Origin: Allocoprococcus comes
GTDB lineage: Bacteria; Bacillota; Clostridia; Lachnospirales; Lachnospiraceae
Assembly: GCF_013300725.1 (NCBI RefSeq)
Contig: NZ_JAAIMM010000001.1
Location: 62,001 to 126,000 of the forward strand
DNA length: 64,000 bases
Direction: 5' to 3'
In this document: positions 39,362 through 48,152 of the stretch, one piece after another
Layout: every line of letters starts with the position of its first letter
Position numbering within the stretch: the stretch's first letter is position 1
The notes under the pieces: model-generated
The model's input: only the letters and a program-made list of their open reading frames with translations
The model's database searches: none
Told to the model about the DNA's origin: nothing
Made by a program: the position numbers and the translations under genes

Positions 39362-39395
39362 AATGGATGCAGGAGAAACTCTCTCCCACATCCAT
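39356..39395 (-). terminator. Intrinsic terminator of pckA
   Basis: On the minus strand AATGGATGTGGGAGA pairs with TTCTCCTGCATCCATT, followed by TTTTTTTG. Repeat R1 starts in the T-run. Confidence 0.85.
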
Positions 39396-39410
39396 TCTTC
39401 AAATCGCATA

Positions 39411-41015
39411 TTAAGCCTGCGGTCCAGCAGATACAAGTGCTTTACCAGCAGCATTTCCTTCGTATTTAGCGAAGTTCTTAACGAATCTTGCAGCAAGATC
39501 CTTAGCCTTTTCTTCCCATTCAGAAGCATCAGCATATGTGTCACGAGGATCAAGGATTCCTGAATCAACTCCCGGAAGTTCTGTAGGTACTTCAAAGTTG
39601 AAGAAAGGAATCTTCTTGGTCGGTGCATTTAAGATGTCCCCGTTCAGGATAGCATCAATGATACCACGGGTATCTTTGATAGAGATACGTTTTCCGGTTC
39701 CGTTCCATCCTGTGTTAACGAGGTAAGCTTTTGCTCCGCTCTTTTCCATCTTCTTAACAAGTTCTTCTGCGTATTTTGTCGGATGCAGTTCAAGGAATGC
39801 CTGTCCGAAGCAAGCAGAGAATGTTGGTGTAGGTTCTGTGATTCCACGTTCTGTACCGGCAAGTTTAGCTGTGAATCCAGACAGGAAGTAGTACTGTGTC
39901 TGTTCCGGAGTCAGTACAGATACCGGCGGAAGTACTCCGAAAGCGTCTGCAGACAGGAAGATTACATTCTTAGCTGCCGGTGCAGAAGAAACCGGACGTA
40001 CAATATTTTCAATGTGGTTAATCGGATAAGATACACGTGTATTTTCTGTTACACTCTTATCAGCAAAATCAATTTTTCCTTCAGCATCGAGAGTTACGTT
40101 CTCAAGAAGAGCGTCACGTCTGATTGCGTTGTAGATATCTGGTTCAGATTCTTTGTCAAGGTTGATAACTTTAGCGTAGCATCCACCTTCAAAGTTGAAT
40201 ACTCCGTTGTCATCCCAGCCGTGTTCGTCATCACCGATCAGGAGACGCTTAGGATCTGTAGAAAGTGTTGTCTTACCTGTTCCTGAAAGTCCGAAGAAGA
40301 TTGCTGTATTTTCACCATTCAGATCTGTGTTTGCTGAGCAGTGCATAGCGGCGATCCCCTTAAGTGGGAGGTAGTAGTTCATCATAGAGAACATACCTTT
40401 CTTCATTTCTCCGCCGTACCATGTATTAACGATAACCTGTTCTTTACTTGTGATGTTGAATAAAACAGCTGTCTCAGAGTTAAGTCCAAGTTCTTTGTAG
40501 TTTTCAACTTTTGCTTTTGAAGCATTGTATACTACGAAGTCTGGTTCGAAGTTCTCAAGTTCTTCAGCTGTTGGTTTGATGAACATGTTTGTTACGAAAT
40601 GAGCCTGCCAGGCAACTTCAACGATGAAACGGATTGCCATACGTGTATCTTTGTTGGCGCCGCAGAATGCATCTACAACATAAAGTTTCTTGTTAGAAAG
40701 TTCTTTCTTGGCGATCTCCTTTACAGCTTCCCATGCTTCCTGTGAAGCCGGATGGTTGTCATTCTTATATTCGTCTGAAGTCCACCATACAGTGTCTTTA
40801 GAGTTTTCATCAACTACGATGAATTTGTCTTTAGGGGAACGTCCGGTGTATACACCTGTCATTACGTTCACAGCACCAAGTTCGCTGACCTGACCTTTTT
40901 CAAATCCCTCAAGACCTGCTTTTGTTTCTTCTTCAAACAATAATTCGTAAGAAGGGTTGTGCACGATTTCTGTTGTTCCAGTAATACCATACTTGCTTAA
41001 ATTGATTTCTGCCAT
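39411..41015 (-). CDS. pckA: Phosphoenolpyruvate carboxykinase (ATP)
   Basis: This 534-residue enzyme interconverts oxaloacetate and phosphoenolpyruvate with ATP/ADP. In anaerobic gut bacteria it often runs toward oxaloacetate, making ATP. The kinase-type P-loop [12 protein letters not shown], the preceding [13 protein letters not shown] metal-binding segment and the [10 protein letters not shown] motif are intact, and the C-terminal adenine-binding [10 protein letters not shown] block is present. Length is normal for the ATP-type enzyme. The minus-strand start has AGGAGAAAGAGG upstream. It has its own promoter with a leader of about 100 bases and a strong terminator. Confidence 0.96.
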   Translation of the reverse strand: MAEINLSKYGITGTTEIVHNPSYELLFEEETKAGLEGFEKGQVSELGAVNVMTGVYTGRSPKDKFIVVDENSKDTVWWTSDEYKNDNHPASQEAWEAVKEIAKKELSNKKLYVVDAFCGANKDTRMAIRFIVEVAWQAHFVTNMFIKPTAEELENFEPDFVVYNASKAKVENYKELGLNSETAVLFNITSKEQVIVNTWYGGEMKKGMFSMMNYYLPLKGIAAMHCSANTDLNGENTAIFFGLSGTGKTTLSTDPKRLLIGDDEHGWDDNGVFNFEGGCYAKVINLDKESEPDIYNAIRRDALLENVTLDAEGKIDFADKSVTENTRVSYPINHIENIVRPVSSAPAAKNVIFLSADAFGVLPPVSVLTPEQTQYYFLSGFTAKLAGTERGITEPTPTFSACFGQAFLELHPTKYAEELVKKMEKSGAKAYLVNTGWNGTGKRISIKDTRGIIDAILNGDILNAPTKKIPFFNFEVPTELPGVDSGILDPRDTYADASEWEEKAKDLAARFVKNFAKYEGNAAGKALVSAGPQA

Positions 41016-41057
41016 TGCAATTAACCTCTTTCTCCTAATTCTAGTTAAATGGTTAAA

Positions 41058-41150
41058 TGATAAAAGCTGTGAGCGCAGATTTTATCATCTGATGAAGTAA
41101 AATTCTTCACCCATTTACCATAATTATACATAATTACGCAATAAAATCAA
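41058..41150 (-). promoter_or_regulatory. pckA promoter and leader hairpin
   Basis: On the minus strand TTGATT (41145-41150) and TATAAT (41123-41128) with a 16-base spacer form a promoter. The leader has an imperfect palindrome around TGATAAAATCTGCGCTCAC (41058-41090) that could be an operator or RNA hairpin. Confidence 0.6.
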
Positions 41151-41200
41151 TAAAAAACCAATATTTCTTGAAAAAATTGTTTAAAAAATAACGAAATCCG

Positions 41201-41233
41201 AAAAAGAAAAAGGCAGCCCACTTTGGACTGCCC
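41201..41233 (-). terminator. Intrinsic terminator of the CorC/HlyC gene
   Basis: On the minus strand GGCAGTCCA pairs with TGGGCTGCC, followed by TTTTTCTTTTT. Confidence 0.85.
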
Positions 41234-41301
41234 TGAAATTGTTGTATATCCTGCAAAATATAAAGAAAAAATCTGTCAGGATTTCTTCCCGGGAGGTCTG
41301 C

Positions 41302-42594
41302 TTAGTCGTCATTTTCCAACGAGTCAGACGTATGTTCGCGGTAATTCTCCGGAAGATACAGATGAACTGTCTCAATCCGGTTTTTGTCGAGCTTTTCTAC
41401 GACCATACGGATTCCGTCTTCGGTGGAAACGGAGTCACCGGCTTTTGGAAGACGGTCCAGCTTTTCGATGATAAAGCCTCCGAGAGAATCATAATCTTCC
41501 GATTCCAGATTCAGATCCAGGGAATCATTGAGATCGTCAAGATTGGTAGAACCTTCAATAATATATTCGTGTTCGCCTACCGCTTTGATATTTTCTTCTT
41601 CATTCTCATCATATTCATCGTGGATCTCGCCAACAATCTCTTCAAGAATATCTTCCAGGGTGATCAGACCGGATGTTTCACCGTATTCATCCAGGACAAT
41701 TGCGATATTGAACGAGGCCTGACGCATTTCAACAAGAAGCTCGGAAATGCTCTTGTATTCATAAGTGAAGTAGGCTTCACGGAGAATGTCTTTAATCTGG
41801 AACTCACTTTTCTTACTGTCATAAAGAAGAAGATCTTTCATATTAATCGTTCCGACAACATTATCCTTTGTTTCCTGGTAAACCGGAAGACGGGTGAATT
41901 TGTCTTCCCGGAACAGGTCGATCAGTTCGTCGTAACTGCTGTCAATATCAGCAAAAGTTACGTTGACACGGGGAACCATGACGTCCTTGGCAATGGCATC
42001 ACCGAGATCAAACACATTGTAGATCATCTCTTTTTCATCTGATTCGATCACGCCGTCCTGATGGCTGACATTTACCACACTTCGGAGTTCAGCTTCGGTC
42101 ATGGTATTGTCTTTGGCATTCGGATCGATGCGGAGAAGCATCAGAAGACCGGTGGAGAGGCCGTTTACAATGAAGATAAACGGAGTCATGATCTTCATGA
42201 AAATATTGATAGCCGGTGCGTAAAAGAGAGCCATCTTCTCGGCGTGAATGGTAGCCATCGTCTTCGGGGTAATCTCCCCGAAAAGGATAATGAGAAGGGT
42301 CATGAGACCACTTGCAATTGCAACGGCAGTTCCGCCGAGGCGGTATGCGATTGTGGTGGCAAGGGATGCCACGGCAGTATTCACAATGTTGTTGCCGATG
42401 AGAATCGCGCTAAGCATTTTGCCTGAATTCTCAGTTACGGCAAGTACGGCGCTGGCACGCTTGTTACCCTCGTCTGCAAGGGCACGCATCCGGATTTTAT
42501 TGTAGGTTGTAAGTGCTGTCTCAGCGGACGAAAATATGCCGGATAAGAGCAGCAGGACTAGCAAAATAAGTATTTGCGAGACACTCGAGTCCAC
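41302..42594 (-). CDS. CNNM/CorC (HlyC) family membrane protein with CBS domains
   Basis: This 430-residue protein has a DUF21/CNNM membrane domain (three to four helices, residues ~1-190), a tandem CBS pair (MVPRVNVTFADIDSSYDEL, then TSGLITLEDILEEIVGEI) and a C-terminal CorC_HlyC domain (residues ~340-420). The family is implicated in magnesium or cobalt efflux; the old name hemolysin is misleading. The gene is divergent from murB, sharing the intergenic region with the 42714 palindrome. A terminator follows its stop. Confidence 0.9.
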   Translation of the reverse strand: MDSSVSQILILLVLLLLSGIFSSAETALTTYNKIRMRALADEGNKRASAVLAVTENSGKMLSAILIGNNIVNTAVASLATTIAYRLGGTAVAIASGLMTLLIILFGEITPKTMATIHAEKMALFYAPAINIFMKIMTPFIFIVNGLSTGLLMLLRIDPNAKDNTMTEAELRSVVNVSHQDGVIESDEKEMIYNVFDLGDAIAKDVMVPRVNVTFADIDSSYDELIDLFREDKFTRLPVYQETKDNVVGTINMKDLLLYDSKKSEFQIKDILREAYFTYEYKSISELLVEMRQASFNIAIVLDEYGETSGLITLEDILEEIVGEIHDEYDENEEENIKAVGEHEYIIEGSTNLDDLNDSLDLNLESEDYDSLGGFIIEKLDRLPKAGDSVSTEDGIRMVVEKLDKNRIETVHLYLPENYREHTSDSLENDD

Positions 42595-42684
42595 AGTTAA
42601 AAATCACTCCTTTTTGAAAATAATGATAAAATTTCTATGTTATGCCCTACTATATCGCATTTCTCTTAATTTTGCAAGAGCGCG

Positions 42685-42754
42685 TTGAACTTGCATATTT
42701 TTTGGTGTATTATATGATGTAAGTGTCAAAATTTACTTTTGACACTTACATCAT
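42685..42754 (+). promoter_or_regulatory. murB promoter with perfect 18-bp palindrome
   Basis: TTGAAC (42685-42690) and TATTAT (42709-42714) with an 18-base spacer form a promoter. A perfect inverted repeat (ATGATGTAAGTGTCAAAA at 42714-42731 and 42737-42754, loop TTTAC) begins at the -10 end. It has no T-run, so an operator or 5' RNA hairpin is more likely than a terminator. The stretch 42770-42840 contains GCACGTAGTAACTTC and TTCCTGTTAAATAAAA strings related to repeat R3. Confidence 0.6.
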
Positions 42755-42882
42755 TAGAGGATGATATTAAAACGTGCTTTGGCACGTAGTAACTTCTATT
42801 TGGCGGGAGGGCCAATGGCAATTTCCTGTTAAATAAAAAAAGAAGAATGGCATAGAATATTTATAGATACTAGGAGAAGAAA

Positions 42883-43794
42883 ATGGAACAGAATTTTGAG
42901 ACATGTTTGTATAATGTGATCGATGCATCCAAAGTACAGAAGGATGAACCGATGAAGAAGCATACAACCTTCCGGATCGGTGGTCCGGCAGATTATTTTA
43001 TCATGCCATCGAATGAAAAGGAACTGACAGCGGCAGTCCGGGTATGCCGGGAATTTTCGATACCTATATATATAGTAGGAAATGGAAGCAACCTTCTGGT
43101 TGGAGACAAAGGCTTCAGAGGAGCGATCATCCAGCTTTATAAGAGTATGGGAACATTTCAGGTAGAAGGAAATCAGATCACGGCGCAGGCAGGATGTTCG
43201 CTTGCGCAGATTGCAAATGCAGCACTTGATGCAGCACTGACCGGATTTGAGTTCGCAGCAGGTATTCCGGGAACGCTTGGCGGAGCGGTTGTGATGAACG
43301 CCGGCGCGTATGGCGGAGAGATGAAGGATGTACTGACAAGTGTCAGGGTTATGACAGAAGAGGGCGAGATCATGGAGCTTCCGGCAGAAGAACTGGGACT
43401 CGGATACCGTACAAGCATTATCCCGGAGAAAAGATATATCGTTTTGGGTGCCGTGATTTCGCTTACAGAAGGCAAAAAAGAAGAAATAAAAGCGCAGATG
43501 GATGATCTCCGTCAGAAGCGGGTATCGAAGCAGCCACTGGAGTATCCGAGTGCAGGCAGCACATTTAAGCGTCCGGAAGGATATTTTGCAGGAAAACTGA
43601 TCCAGGACAGTGGACTGAAAGGATTTACAATAGGTGGAGCACAGGTTTCTGAAAAGCACAGTGGATTTGTGATCAATAAAGGAAATGCGACGGCGGCTGA
43701 TGTGATGGAGCTGATCCGGCAGGTAACAGCGAAAGTGAAAGAAGATACCGGTGTTACGATGGAACCGGAAGTGAAACAAATAGGAGAATTTTAG
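42883..43794 (+). CDS. murB: UDP-N-acetylenolpyruvoylglucosamine reductase
   Basis: This 303-residue FAD enzyme makes UDP-N-acetylmuramic acid for peptidoglycan. FAD-binding segments IVGNGSNLLVGDKGFRG and GIPGTLGGAVVMNAGAYGGEM, the catalytic Tyr/Arg/Ser region (LGYRTSII, PSAGSTFKRP) and the C-terminal HSGFVINKGNAT are present. It heads the murB-rapZ-whiA-crh operon, starting after TAGGAGAAG. Gap to rapZ is two bases. Confidence 0.95.
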   Translation: MEQNFETCLYNVIDASKVQKDEPMKKHTTFRIGGPADYFIMPSNEKELTAAVRVCREFSIPIYIVGNGSNLLVGDKGFRGAIIQLYKSMGTFQVEGNQITAQAGCSLAQIANAALDAALTGFEFAAGIPGTLGGAVVMNAGAYGGEMKDVLTSVRVMTEEGEIMELPAEELGLGYRTSIIPEKRYIVLGAVISLTEGKKEEIKAQMDDLRQKRVSKQPLEYPSAGSTFKRPEGYFAGKLIQDSGLKGFTIGGAQVSEKHSGFVINKGNATAADVMELIRQVTAKVKEDTGVTMEPEVKQIGEF

Positions 43795-43796
43795 GG

Positions 43797-44678
43797 ATGA
43801 GATTCGTAATTGTAACGGGAATGTCCGGAGCAGGGAAAAGTACAACTTTGAAAATGATGGAAGACATGGGATATTTTTGTGTGGATAATATGCCGATTCC
43901 TTTAATGACAAAACTGGCAGAACTTTTGATCGTTCCAAATGGTGAGATCACGAAAATCGCTCTGGGGCTTGATATCCGCAGTGGCCAGAATCTGCGTGCA
44001 CTGGATCAGGTTCTGGACGAACTTGAAAAAGCCAAGATACCACTGGAGATTCTTTTCCTTGAATCGAATGACGATACACTGGTGAAAAGATATAAAGAGA
44101 CAAGAAGGAATCACCCACTCTCAAAGGGTGGAAGAATTGAGAACGGGATCGCCAAAGAACGTAAGAAGATTGCCTTTTTAAAAGAAAGGGCAGATTATAT
44201 CCTGGATACAAGCCGGATGCTGACCAGGGAGCTGCGCAGTGAACTGAACCGTATTTTTGCCGAGAATAAAGAATACAAGAATCTGTACATTACCGTGCTA
44301 TCTTTCGGATTTAAATATGGAATTCCGAGTGATGCAGATCTGGTATTTGATGTCAGATTCCTTCCGAATCCGTATTATATTGATGAACTTCGCCCGCAGA
44401 GTGGCAATGACAAAACGGTCAGGGATTACGTGATGAACAACGATATTTCCAAAGAATTCCTGAAGAAGCTGGTCGACATGGTTGAGTTCCTGATTCCGAA
44501 TTATGTTGCAGAAGGAAAGAACCAGCTTGTGATCGCAATCGGATGTACCGGCGGAAAACACCGCTCCGTGACACTTTCCAATGAGTTGTATGAACGGCTG
44601 TCTGTGGCAGAGAAAGAGTACGGTGTAAGAAAAGAGCATCGTGATATCGAGAAAGATGCAATTACGAAAGCAAAATAG
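43797..44678 (+). CDS. rapZ: RNase adapter protein RapZ (YvcJ family)
   Basis: The 293-residue nucleotide-binding protein has Walker A GMSGAGKST at residues 8-16 and the C-terminal signature GCTGGKHRSVTLS. In E. coli RapZ guides RNase E to GlmZ; in Firmicutes YvcJ hydrolyses GTP and affects competence, and its RNA role is less clear. It lies two bases after murB and eight bases before whiA, the conserved YvcJ-WhiA-Crh order, though the yvcK gene that normally lies between rapZ and whiA is missing here. Confidence 0.93.
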   Translation: MRFVIVTGMSGAGKSTTLKMMEDMGYFCVDNMPIPLMTKLAELLIVPNGEITKIALGLDIRSGQNLRALDQVLDELEKAKIPLEILFLESNDDTLVKRYKETRRNHPLSKGGRIENGIAKERKKIAFLKERADYILDTSRMLTRELRSELNRIFAENKEYKNLYITVLSFGFKYGIPSDADLVFDVRFLPNPYYIDELRPQSGNDKTVRDYVMNNDISKEFLKKLVDMVEFLIPNYVAEGKNQLVIAIGCTGGKHRSVTLSNELYERLSVAEKEYGVRKEHRDIEKDAITKAK

Positions 44679-44686
44679 GTGATAGT

Positions 44687-45646
44687 ATGTCTTTTTCTGG
44701 AAATATTAAAGAAGAAATATCGCGCCAGTTAAGTCCTGCAAGGCATTGCCAGATTGCAGAACTTGCAGCGATCATCAGCATGTGCGGGGCTGTCATGATC
44801 GACAGCAGAGGTCATGCGGCACTTAAGATTCATACGGAAAATCTGGCAGTTGCAAGAAAAAGCTTTACTTTATTGAGAAGAACGTTTAATATAGTGGTTG
44901 ATATCGCTATTCGGGTGAACCGGGAAAAAGGCAGCAGCTACTATTATATAGTTGTAAAAAAACACGAAGATGCTGTCAGGGTTCTTCAGGCGGCAAAGCT
45001 GATCAATCCTTATGGAGAGGTGGAAGAAGAGCTTTCTGTAGTAAAGAATGTCGTGATTCAGGAGACTTGCTGTAAGCGGGCTTTCCTGCGAGGCGTTTTT
45101 CTTGCATCAGGATCCATGAGCGACCCGGAGAAATCCTATCATTTTGAAATTGTCTGTGCGTCGATGGGAAAAGCACAGCAGATTCAGAAGATAATGAGAT
45201 GCTTTGCTTTGGACGCAAAGATTGTATCAAGGAAGAAATCATTTGTGGTTTATCTGAAAGAAGGAGCTCAGATCGTGGATGTGCTGAATGTGATGGAGGC
45301 ACATCAGTCACTGATGGAGCTGGAGAATATCCGCATATTGAAAGATATGAGGAATACGGTGAACCGAAAAGTGAACTGCGAGACTGCGAATATCAATAAA
45401 ACGGTTTCCGCTGCTGTAAAGCAGATCGAAGATATAAGGTATATTGAGGAAACAAAAGGACTCGATAAGCTGCCGGAAGGATTGAAGGACATGGCCCTTA
45501 CAAGACTTACATATCCGGAGGCATCTTTAAAAGAGTTAGGCGCACTTCTGCAAAATCCGGTAGGCAAGTCCGGAGTGAACCACAGATTGCGCAAGTTAAG
45601 TGAAATGGCGGAAGAGATAAGGGCTAAGCAAGGAGGAACATTATGA
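44687..45646 (+). CDS. whiA: DNA-binding protein WhiA
   Basis: This 319-residue protein has the N-terminal degenerate LAGLIDADG-homing-endonuclease fold (CCKRAFLRGVFLASGSMSDPEKSYHFEI) and a C-terminal helix-turn-helix (LTYPEASLKELGALLQNPVGKSGVNHRLRKLSEMA). In Bacillus WhiA affects chromosome segregation and cell division. Its stop overlaps the next start (ATGA). Confidence 0.95.
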   Translation: MSFSGNIKEEISRQLSPARHCQIAELAAIISMCGAVMIDSRGHAALKIHTENLAVARKSFTLLRRTFNIVVDIAIRVNREKGSSYYYIVVKKHEDAVRVLQAAKLINPYGEVEEELSVVKNVVIQETCCKRAFLRGVFLASGSMSDPEKSYHFEIVCASMGKAQQIQKIMRCFALDAKIVSRKKSFVVYLKEGAQIVDVLNVMEAHQSLMELENIRILKDMRNTVNRKVNCETANINKTVSAAVKQIEDIRYIEETKGLDKLPEGLKDMALTRLTYPEASLKELGALLQNPVGKSGVNHRLRKLSEMAEEIRAKQGGTL

Positions 45647-45906
45647 TCAAAAAACCTGTTAAGATTCAATTGTCCGAGGGATTAGACGCCAGACCGATTG
45701 CACTTCTTGTTCAGGAAGCTAGTCAGTATTCAAGTTCGGTGTATATCGAAGTTGACCAGAAGCAAGTCAATGCAAAGAGCATTATGGGGATGATGAGTCT
45801 GACACTGCTGCCGGGAGAGGAAATCACCGTTGTTGCGAACGGAACAGATGAAAAGGAAGCAGCAGCTGGTATCGAAAGGTTTCTTGTGAACGTTAAGAAC
45901 AGATAA
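45643..45906 (+). CDS. crh: Crh-like HPr-family protein without the His phosphorylation site
   Basis: The 87-residue protein has the HPr fold. The position normally occupied by His15 (GxHARPA) is Asp in EGLDARPIAL, so it cannot pass phosphate in sugar uptake. The regulatory Ser site is intact in NAKSIMGMMSL. In Bacillus the paralog Crh has Gln at this site and acts as a CcpA cofactor after HPr kinase phosphorylation of Ser46. The identical genomic position after whiA supports Crh. A separate ptsH is expected elsewhere. Confidence 0.9.
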   Translation: MIKKPVKIQLSEGLDARPIALLVQEASQYSSSVYIEVDQKQVNAKSIMGMMSLTLLPGEEITVVANGTDEKEAAAGIERFLVNVKNR

Positions 45907-45922
45907 TTGCATAAAACTTTGA

Positions 45923-45958
45923 AGAGTCTGCCAAAAGCAGGCTCTTTATGCTATAATG
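45923..45958 (+). terminator. Weak terminator and following -10 element
   Basis: AGAGTCTGC pairs with GCAGGCTCT (two defects) then TTTATG, ending the murB-crh operon. TATAAT at 45953-45958 follows and, with CTGCCA at 45929, may start the lipid-kinase transcript. Confidence 0.5.
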
Positions 45959-46028
45959 CATGTATCCGTAAGGAGCTGTGGGGACAAGGCCTTACAGAGA
46001 AAAGAACAGATAACAGGAGGACGGACGT

Positions 46029-46925
46029 ATGAAAAAAGCATTGTTTATTTATAATCCGAATGCAGGAAAGGGACTTTTAAAACCGAAGCTTTCTGATATT
46101 ATTGACATTATTGTAAAAGCAGGATATGAAGTGGTTGTATATCCGACGCAGAAATATAAAGACGCTTATTATAAAGTAAAGACATTTACAGAGGAGTATG
46201 ACCGTGTGATCTGCAGTGGTGGTGACGGAACACTTGATGAGGTCGTAACCGGAATGATGAAGAGAGAAAAAAAGATTCCGATCGGCTACATACCGACAGG
46301 AACGACCAACGACTTTGCAAGCAGTCTCCATATCCCGAAGAATCTTCTCCAGGCGGCAAGTACAGCAGCAGGGGGAACAGAATTCCCTTGTGATATCGGA
46401 CGGTTTAACGGAGATGTGTTCGTATACATTGCAGCATTCGGACTCTTCACGGATGTATCTTATGAGACAAAGCAGGAAATGAAGAATGTTCTGGGACATC
46501 TGGCATATGTGCTGGAAGGAGCAACCAGAATTTTTGATATCCCGTCATATAAATTAAAAGTGACACATGACGGTGAAACGATCGAGGACGAATTTATTTA
46601 TGGTATGGTGACGAATTCCAGATCTGTAGGCGGTTTCCGTAATATGATCGGGAAGAATGTAGTCTTTGATGACGGAGAATTTGAGGTTACCCTGATCCGG
46701 ACACCGAAGAACCCGATCGCGCTTCAGGAGATCATCGGGGCACTTCTGAGCAGCCAGATCAATACGAAGCACATTTATTCATTTAAGACAGGTGAGATCC
46801 ATTTTGAATCAGTGGAAGAGATCCCGTGGACGCTGGATGGAGAGTTCGGTGGGGAGCATGACAGCGTCTGCATCAAGAATGCGAAGCAGGCACTTAAAAT
46901 CGTAGTTCCGGAAGAGGAGCAGTAA
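46029..46925 (+). CDS. YegS/BmrU-family lipid (diacylglycerol) kinase
   Basis: This 298-residue kinase has the DAGK catalytic motif CSGGDGTLDEVVTG near residues 60-73 and GYIPTGTTNDFASSL for nucleotide binding. It phosphorylates a lipid such as diacylglycerol, returning it to phosphatidic acid. The start follows ACAGGAGG. A 100-base gap with a terminator separates it from crh, so it is its own unit. Confidence 0.9.
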   Translation: MKKALFIYNPNAGKGLLKPKLSDIIDIIVKAGYEVVVYPTQKYKDAYYKVKTFTEEYDRVICSGGDGTLDEVVTGMMKREKKIPIGYIPTGTTNDFASSLHIPKNLLQAASTAAGGTEFPCDIGRFNGDVFVYIAAFGLFTDVSYETKQEMKNVLGHLAYVLEGATRIFDIPSYKLKVTHDGETIEDEFIYGMVTNSRSVGGFRNMIGKNVVFDDGEFEVTLIRTPKNPIALQEIIGALLSSQINTKHIYSFKTGEIHFESVEEIPWTLDGEFGGEHDSVCIKNAKQALKIVVPEEEQ

Positions 46926-46952
46926 AAAAGCAATAAAAAATAAAAAAAAGGC

Positions 46953-46981
46953 TTGTCAAATGAAAAGAAGTACGCTATACT
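46953..46981 (+). promoter_or_regulatory. Promoter of tRNA-Glu/fba
   Basis: TTGTCA (46953-46958) and TATACT (46976-46981) with a 17-base spacer. It lies about 40 bases before tRNA-Glu, and no terminator occurs between that tRNA and fba. Confidence 0.8.
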
Positions 46982-47021
46982 AAGCAAGTGAGTTAGCAAG
47001 ACGGCTAATGAACGTACATCT

Positions 47022-47093
47022 GGCCCCCTGGTCAAGCGGTCAAGACGCGACCCTCTCACGGTCGAATCAGGGGTTCGATTCCCCTGGGGGTCA
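47022..47093 (+). tRNA. tRNA-Glu (CTC)
   Basis: The cloverleaf is complete: acceptor GGCCCCC with GGGGGTC (one G-U), anticodon stem CGACC/GGTCG with loop CTCTCAC, and T-stem AGGGG/CCCCT. The discriminator base is A and CCA is not encoded. It sits 40 bases before the fba start. Confidence 0.93.
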
Positions 47094-47133
47094 GCCTATA
47101 AAAGCCTTTAACAGAGAAGTGGAGGAATACAAA

Positions 47134-48000
47134 ATGTTAGTTTCAGCAACAGAAATGTTAAAAAAAGCAAAAGCAGGTCATTACGCAGTAGGACAGTTTA
47201 ATATCAACGATCTTGAATGGACCAAAGCAGTTCTGACTGCAGCTGAGGAATTAAGATCACCGGTTATTCTTGGTGTGTCTGAAGGTGCAGGAAAATACAT
47301 GGCTGGATACAGAACAGTTGTAGGAATGGTAAATGGAATGATCAAAGAAATGGACATTTCAGTTCCGGTTGCACTTCATCTTGATCATGGTAGCTATGAA
47401 GGCTGCCTGAAATGTATAGATGCAGGATTCTCATCAGTTATGTTTGACGGATCTCATTATCCGATCGAAGAAAACATTGAGAAGACTACAGAACTTGTTA
47501 AACTTTGCCATGGAAAAGGACTTTCTATCGAGGCGGAAGTTGGTTCTATCGGTGGAGAAGAAGACGGTGTTGTTGGAATGGGCGAATGCGCAGATCCTAA
47601 GGAATGCAAGATGATCGCAGACCTTGGTGTTGATTTCCTTGCAGCAGGTATCGGTAACATCCATGGGAAATATCCGGAAAACTGGAAAGGACTCAGTTTT
47701 GAGACTCTTGCAGCAGTTCAGGAGCTCACAGGAGAACTTCCGCTCGTACTTCACGGAGGTACAGGAATTCCGGATGATATGATTAAGAAAGCAATTGACC
47801 TTGGAGTTTCTAAGATCAATGTTAATACAGAATGTCAGCTGGTATTCGCAGAAGCTACCCGCAAATACATTGAAGCAGGAAAAGATCTTGAAGGAAAAGG
47901 ATACGATCCACGTAAACTTCTGAAACCGGGTGCAGATGCAATCGTTGAAAAAGTAAAAGAGAAAATGATTCTGTTCGGTTCTGACGGAAAAGCTGAATAG
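47134..48000 (+). CDS. fba: Class II fructose-bisphosphate aldolase
   Basis: This 288-residue zinc aldolase splits fructose-1,6-bisphosphate in glycolysis. Metal and substrate residues are in ALHLDHGSYEGC, the SIEAEVGSIGGEEDG block, NIHGKYP and VLHGGTGIPDD. The frame is open back through the tRNA, but the ATG at 47134 after GTGGAGGAATAC is the real start. It appears to share the tRNA-Glu promoter. It could also be a tagatose-bisphosphate aldolase, though the central-metabolism form is more likely. Confidence 0.93.
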   Translation: MLVSATEMLKKAKAGHYAVGQFNINDLEWTKAVLTAAEELRSPVILGVSEGAGKYMAGYRTVVGMVNGMIKEMDISVPVALHLDHGSYEGCLKCIDAGFSSVMFDGSHYPIEENIEKTTELVKLCHGKGLSIEAEVGSIGGEEDGVVGMGECADPKECKMIADLGVDFLAAGIGNIHGKYPENWKGLSFETLAAVQELTGELPLVLHGGTGIPDDMIKKAIDLGVSKINVNTECQLVFAEATRKYIEAGKDLEGKGYDPRKLLKPGADAIVEKVKEKMILFGSDGKAE

Positions 48001-48048
48001 TCTGATTTTTGATAATATCATGGACAAAGGCGTCCGAAGAAAACGGTA

Positions 48049-48088
48049 TAAAAGGAGTTTTGCGTAAGTGCAAGACTCCTTTATTTGA
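48049..48088 (+). terminator. Intrinsic terminator after fba
   Basis: ATAAAAGGAGTTTTGC pairs imperfectly with GCAAGACTCCTTTAT, then TTG. It lies 65 bases before the first glnN. Confidence 0.7.
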
Positions 48089-48108
48089 ATCAAAAAACGA
48101 CCGTTTTG

Positions 48109-48138
48109 TATGAGTAGTAGAAAATGAGTAGTAGAAAA
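48109..48138 (+). repeat. Tandem 14-15 base repeat before glnN copy 1
   Basis: GAGTAGTAGAAAA occurs twice in tandem between the fba terminator and the glnN ribosome site. It may be a slipped duplication; no function is evident. Confidence 0.6.
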
Positions 48139-48152
48139 GAGAGGTACATGGG

